Assembly (NCBI GenBank): GCA_905221605.1
Contig: CAJNDS010002369.1
Coordinates: forward strand, 122,001 to 186,000
Length of the DNA stretch: 64,000 nt
Reading direction: 5' to 3'
From: Symbiodinium natans
Lineage: Eukaryota; Sar; Dinophyceae; Suessiales; Symbiodiniaceae
The notes under the pieces were generated by a model. It was not told the origin of the DNA. It saw only the letters and a list, made by a program, of their open reading frames with translations, and did not search any database. The position numbers and the translations under genes are program-made. This document shows, one piece after another, positions 55,001 through 64,000 of the stretch. The first letter of the stretch is position 1; each line of letters begins with the position of its first letter.

Positions 55001-58000
55001 CCCGGCAAACCAGCGTGCCGTTGAATGCAGGCCGCTGGGAGCAAGCCTTTCAGGAGGTGGAGAAGGAACGTTTGGGCGGTAGAGGCAGGGAGCAGGGCAT
55101 CACAGCAGAAATAACATTCCTCAGCGACCCAACATGAGAACAAACACCTCTCACAAAATGGAAAGGGGAAACCGCCACAGGGAGGAGTAGGGTTTAGGGT
55201 TTGGGCTTCCCTGAACCGTACACTTTGAAACCTAAACCTGAACCCCAACTGGAATCGAACCCTAAACCCGAAACCCTAAACCCTAAACCCTACTGTAAAC
55301 CCTAAATCCTAAACCCTAAACCTAAACCCTAAACCTCAGTCCCTAACTCTGAGAGTTGAGATCACGAAGCCCTAAAGTCCCCAGATCCCTTTGCCTCCCA
55401 CCACGTGTGCAGCCGGCGGAAGTCGGGATCATCTGGCATCTCCAAGCCTGTGCCAACAGGGCACTTCTAGAAGTAGGATTTAGTGTTTAGGGTTTAGGAG
55501 GTGCACCTTAAATTGCAGCGCGCCAAAAACTCTGAACCCCAAAATCATAAACCCTACACCCTAAACCCTACCCTAAACCCGAAACCCTAAAACCTAAATC
55601 CTAAACCCCTACTCAACAAAAACAACTCCTCCCTGCCTCGATAGTAGCCTCCGACCCACAGGAACCGCTGCCAGAAGGGGAAGAGCGCAATGTCCACCAT
55701 GGAGATGTCCTCGTTTTAGCTAGGGTTTCGGCTTTGGGGTTTAGAGAGTGTGAAAACAAGGGGGGGGAAAAAGGGGGGTTATCAACGGGTGAAGGTGTGG
55801 GTTCAGCGGCCTAGCAGCAGCAGCAGAAGCCTTGCCTCTAGCAACCAAAACCCGACCAACACCGAATCACACGAAGCAGGTCGTCACCATGAACCCTACA
55901 TTAAGGCTCAGGAATTTGCAGAGACCTTGACTGCTAAAGCTTTTGCTCCATAAACAGTGCCGGATCTCACAGTCATATATAACAACGCATTCAGAGTCTC
56001 AAGCCGTGTTAAACCAGAACCCATCAGAACCCTGAATTTTCTGCTACTGCTAGCTACCTGCATTACACCCCACCCCTCTTGGGGGGCGTCCTTGCCCAGG
56101 AAGTACGGCCCATCCGTGCCCATGGCCTTGGCAAAGGTACGGCACTCCGCAAAGAAGCTCTCTTTGGCCTTGCCCTGTCGCCCGGGATCCTGCGTTCAGT
56201 GGAGGTGGAAGGGTTATAGGGTTTAGGGTTTAGGGTTTAGGGTTTAGGGTTTTGGGCTTTGGGGGAGCTGCGGCTTGAGTTTCTTCTCAGGATTCAACAG
56301 CTCACCCATGGCGCGCGCCTGGTCCATGAGCATCATGTAGAAGTTCTTCTGCATGCGCTCCGTCACAAAGTCGGACCAGATGCGCACGTGGGCGCGCTTC
56401 AGGGGGTCTCCCCTGGGCAGGAAGTACGGGGGGTGGTCGAAGCGCTCGTCCACATACCTGCAGTCACATCTTGCCTAGGAAGCTGGGGATGTGGGGGGTC
56501 ATGACAAAATCCCAAACCCAAGGATGTTGTGTTGTTGATTCGTTTTTTGTGGAGTCCAGGCTCCTGACTAACCTCAAGGCCCAATTGCGCCTTAGGGCAT
56601 CCTTGGCTTCAAGGAATAAAGGGGCCTGATTCAACAACTGCGACGTCAAGGGACCCTTTGACAGGCATTAGGCCCTGCGGCCTCGACGGGTTGGCAAACC
56701 CCACTTCCCTAAACCCTACAAACCCTTCTCGAACCCCAAACCCAAGCTCCCCTAAACCCTAAACCCTAAACCCTAAACCCTAAACCCTAAACCCTAAACC
56801 CTAAACCCTAAACCCTAAACCCTAAACCCTAAACCCTAAACCCTAAACCCTAAATCTACATTGTCAGGGTTGAGGGTTTATAAGGCCCCAACTCTTTATC
56901 TACCCCCAAAAACCCTAGACCCCCAAAACCCCAAAACCTTTGTAACAGTTCCATGCCAGGATACTGCACCACATGAAGGGATTCCCATACCTTGTCGCCA
57001 TTGGGGTCCTTGGCTACTTTTTAACCCTAAACCCTAAACCCTAAACCCTAAACCCTAAACCCTAAACCCTAAACCCTAAACCCTAAACCCTAAACCCTAA
57101 ACCCTAAACCCTAAACCCTAAACCCTAAACCCTAAACCCTAAACCAAGAAAAGGGAAAACGGTACCACGGGGCTGCCAAGGGGCCGACACCGAAGGCACG
57201 AGGCCTTTTGGTGAGCTAGCCACGAAGTCAGGGTAAAGGGCCTGCCATCCGTCTTTCTTTGCAGCAAGGGAATCAAAAAGGGCACTTTTTTTTGCTTCCA
57301 GGGGCTTTAAAAGGAGCCCAAACCCCAAAAACAGCTACTCTGGGTCCGAGGAGTTAGTGCCAGCAGGGTTTAGGGCTCAGGGTTTCTCGGGCTGAGGATG
57401 GTGGGCAGGGCTGTGTTTGTTTCTGGGTCTTCAGGCTGGGGGTTAATGTTGTTCGTTGTTCGTCGTCTTCTTCTTCATGCTTCTGTCTTTTGTCACATAC
57501 CCGTGCTCTTCGTGATGTTCATGTGCCCTTCAAACCTCCACCACCATCAGCGCTGCAGCTTCGCCCCATTTGCAGGACTGCTTGCAGTGTGATTAAACGT
57601 CACATCCCCAACATCAAGAAACAACGGACTTCTGAACGGTTTAACGGTTTTTTGGGTTTCGTAGGCTTTAGGAACTTTAGGGCCTTGGGTTTCCAGGCAG
57701 ACAGGTTGAATATCAGCAGTTGCTGCAATTTCTGCCTGTTACAAGGCTTAGGCAGCACTGGCAGTCACAGGTGGTGGTTTCCGAAGTAGGGGGTACCTTC
57801 TTGGGGCCCTTATGATAAGGCAATCCTACTATTTCTATTTGGGGGTCAACCCTATTTCCGGAAACCCCCCAAAAACCCTGGAGGATTTGCAGTGGGCCCT
57901 GCATCTGGCCCCTTGAGCCCCATTGCACAGGCCTTAAGGTTTAGGGCCTGTTCAGGGACCCTAACCTTAAACCCTAAACCCTAAACCCTAAACCCTAAAC

Positions 58001-58664
58001 CCTAAACCCTAAACCCTAAACCCTGCTGGCTGCCAGCCTTCTTCACCTCGATGGGCAGCTGCTTCTTCGTGTATCCCCCTTGTCACCAGACGGCTTATAG
58101 AGCGCTTGCAGACAAAAAAGTAAGAAACTGCAACCTCTTAAGGTTCAGGGTTCAGGGTTTAGGGTTTAGCGTTTAGAATTTGGGGGTCGATGTTCAACTG
58201 GGATACTCCGGTACTCTTGATTGAAACACCCTGGATGTTACCCCCCCACAGACCCCCAACCCCTCCAATCCGAAACCCGAAGCATATTCATACCCCATGG
58301 CCTGGTAGGCTCGGATCCACTTCATAGGGGTTGATCTCCACGTAGGAATAGTCGACCCCCTTCTCCTCTTCATGAGGCTCGAAGCGTCTTCGGGGTTTAG
58401 GCAGGCACACAAACTCCGTCAGTCGCCCTTTCCGTAGCTTTGGGGCTTTGGGCTTAATTAGGGCTTAGTAGGGTTTAAGGTTTGGGATTCAAAGGTCCTC
58501 TTTTCCCCAAATCCAGGGAAAACAGGAAGCATCCCAAGAAGGACTCCCCACGCTACCCTCATCCCCAACGCTACGAGGTTCCACTTGGCTCAGGACTTCC
58601 CCGCCTCCAGCGCGATCCAGGCACGCTGTGCAAATGGGCAGAACCAGGAAGTGTAGAGCTTCAT
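55001..58664 (-). CDS. Glutathione S-transferase (omega-like, canonical N- and C-domains)
   Basis: Ten minus-strand exons: 58,664-58,605 (start ATG; KLYTSWFCPFAQRAWIALE), 58,365-58,302 (EKGVDYSYVEINPYEVDPS), 58,078-58,038 (GYTKKQLPIEVKK), 57,241-57,191 (ALYPDFVASSPKGLVPS), 57,008-56,965 (DPNGDKVWESLHVVQ), 56,457-56,306 (VDERFDHPPYFLPRGDP, then VRIWSDFVTERMQKNFYMM), 56,189-56,058 (SFFAECRTFAKAMGTDGPYF), 55,709-55,637 (VDIALFPFWQRFLWV), 55,447-about 55,389 (PDDPDFRRLHTWWEA), 55,034-about 55,001 (RPAFNGTLVCRD). CPFAQR is the catalytic Cys motif of omega-type thioredoxin folds; LVPS...ES...YVDE is the glutathione site; the rest is the helical C-domain. Such proteins reduce or conjugate small molecules with glutathione in the cytosol. 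Exons 1-6 join in phase; all but the last acceptor read AG|G; donors after exons 1, 2, 3 and 8 are GC. Introns are filled with telomere-type arrays. The 3' end was not found. Confidence 0.88.
56755..56853. repeat. CCCTAAA array in GST intron 5
   Basis: About fourteen units on plus (TTTAGGG in gene sense) between exons at 56,457 and 56,965. Confidence 0.95.
57022..57146. repeat. CCCTAAA array filling GST intron 4
   Basis: About eighteen perfect units, 125 bp of an intron of 182 bp (57,009-57,190). In gene sense the array is TTTAGGG and ends 13 bp before the acceptor. This is the cleanest case of an intron made mostly of telomere-type sequence. Confidence 0.95.
57965..58022. repeat. CCCTAAA array in GST intron 3
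   Basis: Eight units starting 16 bp downstream of the exon 3 donor in gene sense. Confidence 0.95.
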
Positions 58665-58736
58665 CTTCTCCTCCTTTCAGTCCAGAGAGCAGGCTATGAG
58701 TTATGAGTTGTGACATTTCGATGTTCTATAACTGGG

Positions 58737-59055
58737 CTAAACCCTAAACCCTAAACCCTAAACCCTAAACCCTAAACGCTAAACGCTAAACGCTAAACCC
58801 TAAACCCTAAACCCTAAGCGGAATCCTGGGAGGCGGCCATCCGCTGCATGATGGTCCGCTCCCCCTCCGCCTCCACCCAGGCGGGGTGCCAGAGTTCATC
58901 TTTGGAGCTCTGCGCAGCCTGCGACTTGCCACTTGAGGGGCATCTGAACCCTAAACCCTAAACCCTAAACCCTAAACCCTAAACCCTAAACCCTAAACCC
59001 TAAACCCTAAACCCTAAACCCTAAACCCTAACCCTAAACCCTAAACCTTAAACCC
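58737..59055. repeat. CCCTAAA arrays upstream of the GST start
   Basis: Arrays at 58,737-58,817, including four consecutive variant units around AAACGCT, and 58,947-59,055. The segment between (58,818-58,945) is non-repetitive and GC-rich and may hold promoter or exon sequence, but nothing was recognised. These are the last large arrays before the repeat-poor end region. Confidence 0.95.
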
Positions 59056-59059
59056 TGAA

Positions 59060-59900
59060 CCCCTAACTCTGGCCCCTGAACCCTAAAATTTTGAAGGGGT
59101 TTCAGGGGGCTTTCAGGGATTTCGAGGGTTTGGGGCTTGGAGCTCTAGTAGGGGTTTAGGTGAATCAGTAGGGGCGTCCCTCGATAATCACTTCCCCCTT
59201 TTATTAAAGACCCCCCTAATACTAAAAATACTTTCCGGAAAATCCTGCCGAAACCGAGCCCGCCTTTTAAAACCTATTCCGAATTAGGGGGGGGGGGGGG
59301 TTCAGGGCTCCTAAGACCCTGAAGCCAACGAGGGTTTAGGGTCTAATTAGGGTTAAGGGTTTAGGGTTTAGGGCTTCGGGTTCATTAAGGGTTTAGGCTT
59401 CAGACTCAAGGCTTTTCGCAGCATGATGCTGTCGGTGAGCGGCCTCTCTTGAGTTTACACCACACTTCAGTACTTGATTACTTGAGTAAATCTGGAGTCT
59501 AGAACATGGCATTTCGATAAACCCCCCCCCTAATAATAAAAACACATTTCGAATTTCTATTGGGGGGGGGGGGGGACCCCCCGTTTAACATTAGGGGGAA
59601 ACGATTAACAGGATTCATCAGACCCCTGCCCCCTCCCCCCCCCATTTCCCTCTCCTAAGAAGCAACCGAGTCTCTGATTTAGAGCTTCAGGGTGTAGGAG
59701 TGAGGGAAGGAATCTAAGAGCACCCCCAAAACCCGACCAAGTCTCTCATCCAATCTGTGGGTCGGGATTTCGCAAGGTGAGGGTGGGTGATCGGGCTTGC
59801 CTCAGAACCCGCAACCTGCAAAAAGCTGCGGCTTGCCACAAGTCAGGAACTTCGTGAGCCAACTATCGTAAACCCTTATCCCTCAAACCCCTGAACCTCT
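59060..59900. other. Repeat scraps and G/C homopolymers, no gene
   Basis: G runs at about 59,287-59,300 and 59,563-59,575 and C runs at about 59,522-59,530 and 59,634-59,642. Degenerate TTTAGGG remains to about 59,400. Two AT-richer blocks (59,190-59,285 and 59,520-59,600) each contain CCCCCCTAATA(A/C)TAAAAA-like words followed by a poly-G run, which suggests a small dispersed element. Confidence 0.45.
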
Positions 59901-59904
59901 CAAA

Positions 59905-60075
59905 ACAAAAACAACGCAAGCTCCGCCTTGAACTGGAACATGAATTCGAGCGCTTTCTTCTGGAGATCTTCGACATGCACGCCGTGGCAAGCCCGTGTGG
60001 CTAGCACGAGTGGATGACTGTAATCGACATTGTTCAACAATCTCGATGGCTCTGCCAAACCAGGTCCAGCTACAA
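59905..60075 (-). CDS. Probable exon of an unidentified gene
   Basis: The minus-strand frame reads NVDYSHPLVLATRACHGVHV, then EDLQKKALEFMFQFKAELA, without stops and with a helical end. The NVDYSHPL/ACHGV pattern is loosely ankyrin-like. It lies 3' of the TIR-like gene on the same strand and could be a downstream exon of it or a separate gene. No family is firmly recognised. Confidence 0.35.
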
Positions 60076-60394
60076 AATGGTACTGTAGATTGCCGGTACT
60101 GGTGGCACTGAGCAGTTGAGCGACTATACCTTTTCAAGGTATTGACAAACATGTCTTAACTATATTAGTTAAGACTGCAAGAATGAGCCAGCAGGAGATG
60201 GCCCTCACTCAATAAGCTGCGAGGTATCCATCCCGAGTAGCCTCGCCGCCATCGCTTTCGTGCACGGTAGTAAGTGGAGGTGTACACCTGACTTGATCCA
60301 ACACCTTAGTGCAGCTGCTCTCGGACCTTTACAATCACAACCCTATTGTATCTGAAACACGAAACTCGAAAATGAAATAGCAAAAAACATACAC

Positions 60395-61225
60395 TTAAAA
60401 CGGTCTGGAAACTCCTAAACCCTCGATATGGTCACGAATGTCTGCAGCCAACTTGTGGGCCGGCTTGTACTTGTCGCCCTCAATGCCTTTAATCCTCACC
60501 TTGCTGCTCCCCAAAACGAAGTTACACAAGTGCTTTCCTTCATCACCTTTTGGTTGTGGTGGCCACGTTGGGCATAACTGCACCGGAATGAGGTCAATGT
60601 CATGCTTGTTTTCGTAAGCATGCTTGAGCTCACAGTAAGTCTCGTAGGTGTCACTCGTCTTCTCACCGTAGCTTGAGTTACAAAACGCCACCATGCATCT
60701 AGCTCCTCCGAGCCCACGCACAGTCTCGGCGCCAAAATCCCGCTTTGTGTTCACAAGGAAAGTTGAGACTCCGAGCTCATTGAGTTCACGTCCAACCTTT
60801 TCCATGTAGTTCTTTATCTTGTTATTGTCCTTCCAGGATCAAATGTCAAATTCATCTACACATCTCAGCTATCTTCCGGATAGAAAGACCGACAACAGAC
60901 ACTACAACTTACTATGCAGACCTAGTATTAAGCCTAGTCATCGGGTGTGAGAAGGCATCCAAGACGCAGTGTTGAAGCGACCTGAGAGCAACACATGATT
61001 GCGAGGAGGAGCTTCTTCAGGGACCGGATCACTCACACATTCGGCGTCTTGAAAGCTTGCATAGTCTTCCGCCATGATGCCGGCAGCTTCGTGCGATGAC
61101 AAGGACAAGCCAAAATGCTCACGGATCGACACGCTCTTGGTCACAAGCCTGACCCTTTTTTCGACAGAACAAAACCGGTGACTAGAATTGACTAGAATAG
61201 CATCTTCTGTTTCTGCTGAGGCCAC
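60395..61225 (-). CDS. TIR-like domain protein
   Basis: Exon 1, 61,225-about 60,982: from ATG, MASAETEDAILVNSSH, to a strand-like end reading NHVLLSG. Exon 2, 60,829-60,395: after AAG|G, DNNKIKNYMEKVGRELNELG, VSTFLVNTKRDFGAE, ARCMVAFCNSSYGEKTSDTY, ETYCELKHAYEN, LIPVQLCPTWPPQP, ending at TAA. The order of strand VLLS, helix, VSTFLV, MVAFCNSSY, helix, LIPVQL is the alternating fold of TIR domains, and similar proteins are numerous in dinoflagellates as far as I know. TIR domains act in immune signalling or NAD cleavage. The catalytic Glu cannot be assigned with confidence; a candidate is in YETYCEL. Exon 1 to 2 phase does not close with the obvious donor, so the junction is uncertain. No telomere-type array is present in its intron. 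Confidence 0.55.
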
Positions 61226-61399
61226 TGCCGCTCATAGTCATGAATGCATACCACGGGCACGGGCGATCATGGCGGATCACCAGACTTTCATGTTTTATGC
61301 TGCCGTAAGGCAGGTTCTCTGATCGAAACTCATAGTATACGTAGAACAACATCTACTGCAGGGGACTTGCTAGTCTCTGTTGTTCCATATCGCTATAAG

Positions 61400-61500
61400 A
61401 TACCCCAGACTCAAAGCGTTTGGGACATCCCAAACCACCCTGCACCCCGCCTTCCCCCTTCCCCCGCCCCCCCCACCCCACCCCCCGCCCCACCCCTCAA
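61400..61500. repeat. C-rich tract
   Basis: C-rich low-complexity sequence around 61,441-61,500 with CCCCCCC, CCCACCCC and CCGCCCC words. Pro-rich frames here are artefacts. Confidence 0.6.
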
Positions 61501-62104
61501 ACCGCCCCACCTCCTGGAACCGGGAGGCCTCCAAAACATCCAGGGGCATGCAACCCGCGGTGGTGCGAAAGCACGAAACCCTCGTGAAAACACCACGTGT
61601 TTTTTGCGAACAAAAGCCCCTCAACACCCATGATTAAACTCTCACGGGCGCGCATCATCGACGTAGCTTTTCGCAGTGGGCAGGGGCAGGGGGATCATGA
61701 GCATCAGCGGCTTCGGCCCGCGGCCCCAAGGCAGCAAAAAACGCTGAAAAAACGCTGAAATCGCTGCAAATACCGTGCTTTTATGAGGTTTTTCGTGCGC
61801 GCCTCCGACCCCCACGACCTTGTTGCCCTTGACCTGCCTCCAAAGTGAGCAATCATCGAAACCCATGGCCGGGGGGGTCTGCTGATGCTGCTGATGCGCG
61901 AACCCTAAACCCTAAACCCCTAAACCCCTAAATCGCTGGTCTGGGGGCGGGCATCCTCGAGCCATCGCTTCTCTGATGGCTTCGTGAAGCCTTCGGGCCA
62001 CGGCCCCAAGGACCCAGCTGATGCTCATGATGCTTTTTCCGGGGAGGTTTCCAAGAGGAGAAACCTCGTAAAAATCGAGTGTTTTGCGTGCTCGCGTAAG
62101 CATA

Positions 62105-62263
62105 CCCCTAAACACGCTCATCTTACGCGCTCGAACGGCATCATGCCCACAAAGCAGCCGAAAAGCAATACCCTGAATGGCTTTAAGGGCATTCGGGGTC
62201 TTGCTTTTCGGTGTTTCGTGGGCATGCAAGCGTTCAAGCACATAGAATCGGCGTGTTTAGGGG
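62105..62263. mobile_element. Palindromic element, 159 bp
   Basis: Left end CCCCTAAACACGC and right end GCGTGTTTAGGGG are inverted. The inner arms (GAACGGCATCATGCCCAC, GCCGAAAAGCAATACCC... and their complements) match with some changes, leaving a short centre near 62,175-62,190. It is a folded, MITE-like or hairpin element. No clear target duplication was found. The terminal CCCCTAAA resembles a telomere-type unit. Confidence 0.7.
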
Positions 62264-62484
62264 GGTTTCCGGTAGGCCGCTGATGCTCATGATGCTGCCT
62301 TCCCTGGGCCCCAAATCCCGAGCAACAAAAAGGACGCGTGTTTACAGCGTTTTTTTTTGAAGGCGTTTTTTTTGAAGGATTTTCGAAGGCCACAGCGTGT
62401 TTCAAGCTTAGGATGCTTTTCGGGCTCCCAAACCAACCCCGCTGATGCTCCTGTTGCGGGTGCGTGCGCGCGCACGCGCACGCG

Positions 62485-62486
<2 letters not shown>

Positions 62487-62521
<35 letters not shown>

Positions 62522-62547
62522 GGGGGAAAGCCAGGGAGAGCTCTTTT

Positions 62548-62583
<36 letters not shown>

Positions 62584-62880
62584 CTCACATTTCTCTTGTG
62601 CTTCCTGCTGCTTATTTCTCTTTATCTTTCTCTTTCTCTGTTTCTTTCTCTTTCTCTTTCTCTTTCTCTTTCCCTTTCCTCTTCCTCTTCCTCTTTCTCC
62701 TTCCTTTGTTTAATCTTCTGTTTTGTTTTTCTTCTCTGTTATTTCTTTTTTCCTTTCTTTCTCTTCCTCTAGCTCTTTCCTTTTCTCTTTCCCTCTCTCT
62801 CTCTCTTTGTCTCTCTCTTTGTCTCTCTCTTTGTCTCTCTCTTTGTCTCTCTCTTTGTCTCTCTCTCTTTTTCGTCTCTA
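62487..62880. repeat. Poly-G run followed by a long CT/CTTT microsatellite
   Basis: About 34 G at 62,487-62,520, then (CT)n at about 62,549-62,577 and (TTTCTC)n, (CTTTGTCTCT)n and similar pyrimidine repeats to about 62,880. The purine-rich frames on minus (Arg/Glu repeats) are artefacts. Confidence 0.95.
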
Positions 62881-63565
62881 TCAAAACCGAAGAGAAAGAG
62901 AAAAACAAACAGGTAAAGAGAAGAGGACACAGAGCAAGAAAAGAGAGAGAGAGGGAGAGACGGAGAGCGAGAAAGGACAAAAGACAAAGAAAAAGGAAAA
63001 TGGAAGATAGTGCAAGGTTCGAGGTTTCGTGTTCGTATTTTCGGGTCAGCGGGTTCAGTCCGGGACCCCCACCAGCGCATCAGGAGCATCAGCGACCCCA
63101 GTCCGGGACCCCCCGGGCGGCGCATCATGAGCATCACTGGCTCCAGCCTTGGATGACGTAGCGGCCCACGCGTGCATAACCTTTCCGCCGGTGTGGCTGT
63201 GGGTCCCGTGGCATGGTTTCAGCTGGGTGTTAAGGCATTTTTTCGTCTTTTAACGGTTGCGGTTTGGTTTTTTTTGCGGCATTCGGGTATCGAGGTCTTT
63301 ACGCTCATGGCGCATGCCTAAAAAGGGTTGAAATGTCATGGCTTTGACATGACCCCGGCGCCAAACCCGCGCTCTCGACTATGAAAGCCTATAGCTGACC
63401 CCGCCGTGAAAGACACGCGCCGGGCGGGGGCGCGCGCGCGCGTGCCCGCCCGCCGCATTTGCAGCGGCATTGGCGGCAGCCTTTACAAGCGTAAAATGAG
63501 ATCAAGTCTCCTCGAGCTTCTGCATGCGCTGCCCGCCCATAGGCGCAGCCCCTTGAAATAAAGCT

Positions 63566-63640
63566 TTAGGCAGACTCGGCCTTCTTCCTCGCCTTGGCCT
63601 CCTCCCCCGCCACGCCTGGCTCGGCAGGGAAGTTCGCTGA
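63566..63640 (-). CDS. Possible C-terminal exon of an unidentified gene
   Basis: The minus-strand frame reads NFPAEPGVAGEEAKARKKAE and ends at a TAA (63,566-63,568). A charged Ala/Glu/Lys tail is typical of a protein C-terminus. The 5' side lies near the terminal repeat of the window. No family can be assigned. Confidence 0.3.
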   Translation of the reverse strand, partial: SANFPAEPGVAGEEAKARKKAESA

Positions 63641-63878
63641 GCCCCAAGACACGGATGAAGACTGGATACTCAGTACACCCACTATCAAGCCACCCGAACC
63701 CCAAATTCCACCCCACGAAACCTACGCCCTAAGATCCAAAACCCCAAGCCCTCGTGCCTAAACCCTAAACCCTACTCCCTACCCACCCCCCAGAACCTAA
63801 GCCCTGACTTCCTATACTAAAACGCTTACAAAACCCTTACCGCTTTCCCCCCGCCCTCGACCCCAAAGGCCCTAAACC

Positions 63879-64000
63879 CTCAACGCTAAACCCTAAACCC
63901 TAAAACCCTAAAACCCTAAAACCCTAAAACCCTAAAACCCTAAAACCCTAAAACCCTAAAAACCCTAAAACCCTAAAACCCTAAAACCCTAAAACCCTAA
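63879..64000. repeat. (CCCTAAAA)n 8-bp variant array at window end
   Basis: After two CCCTAAA units, at least twelve units of CCCTAAAA run to the last base of the window. One unit has five A. This is a unit-length variant, not the 7-bp repeat found elsewhere. The array continues past the window edge, so its total length is unknown. Confidence 0.95.

Larger units (their letters stand above)
61630..63150. repeat. Region with recurrent GCATCATGAGCATCAGC motif
   Basis: The 17-bp word GCATCATGAGCATCAGC or its complement occurs, exactly or with one to four changes, near 61,693, 61,883, 62,015, 62,280, 62,445, 63,078 and 63,120, in both orientations. Flanking words such as GGCCCCAAGG also recur. 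This looks like several copies of a dispersed unit. Confidence 0.6.

Noticed and set aside
62445-63161. 238-codon Ser/Leu/Phe-rich frame
   Set aside because: It spans a poly-G run and CT microsatellites; composition comes from the repeat.

Overview
ORGANISM. The window looks like dinoflagellate nuclear DNA, most like the Symbiodiniaceae/Suessiales grade. This is inferred from several independent signs. Genes are broken into many short exons. Introns use GC and GA donors as well as GT, and almost every acceptor reads AG|G. The telomere-type repeat is TTTAGGG/CCCTAAA. One gene carries a WSxxKKxWCC cysteine motif that I associate with dinoflagellates. Nearly all resolvable genes lie on the minus strand. 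No bacterial operon, ribosome binding site, CRISPR array, rRNA or tRNA was recognised. Most long open frames are microsatellite or intron artefacts, so genes were found by translating short exons, matching them to known family motifs and checking splice phase.

LAYOUT. Region 1 (1-16.55 kb) has almost no telomere-type repeat. It holds a multi-exon RRM RNA-binding protein gene (1.31-4.78 kb, minus), two weak plus-strand exons (6.5-7.3 kb), simple repeats (8.7-9.8 kb), a cysteine-rich repeat protein gene (13.46-15.06 kb, minus) and about 970 bp of GAC/GAG repeat ending in a 100-N assembly gap (16,555-16,654). Region 2 (16.8-17.35 kb) is a very AT-rich island just after the gap. Region 3 (17.7-59.1 kb) is saturated with interspersed TTTAGGG/CCCTAAA arrays in both orientations. 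Short exons sit between the arrays: RPAC2 (18.24-18.87 kb), an unidentified plus-strand gene (23.26-23.72 kb), a D27-like exon (24.22-24.32 kb), several unidentified minus-strand genes (29.5-36.1 kb), two tandem paralogous copies of one many-exon gene (36.35-42.65 and 42.82-49.57 kb), a small cluster with a possible bS21-like exon (49.75-50.6 kb), a polytopic membrane protein gene (51.54-53.53 kb) and a glutathione S-transferase gene with at least ten exons (55.00-58.66 kb). Region 4 (59.1-63.7 kb) again lacks arrays. It carries a TIR-like gene (60.40-61.23 kb), a palindromic element and simple repeats. The window ends in an 8-bp variant array, (CCCTAAAA)n.

MAIN OBSERVATION. The telomere-type arrays are not random filler between genes. 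In RPAC2, the GST gene, the membrane-protein gene and others they sit inside introns. In the best case (57,009-57,190) an array makes up about two thirds of the intron, within a few bases of the acceptor. Array variants are locally homogenised, which suggests expansion in place. The two tandem paralogs share exons in the same order, but their introns do not match. Other introns hold short TIR elements or introner-like repeats. Together this looks like a gene-dense region whose introns are repeatedly colonised and rewritten by telomere-like sequence and small mobile elements.

LIMITS. Family calls rest on motifs recognised by eye. Exon ends are exact only where splice phase could be checked. 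Many short exon calls could not be assigned to a family.
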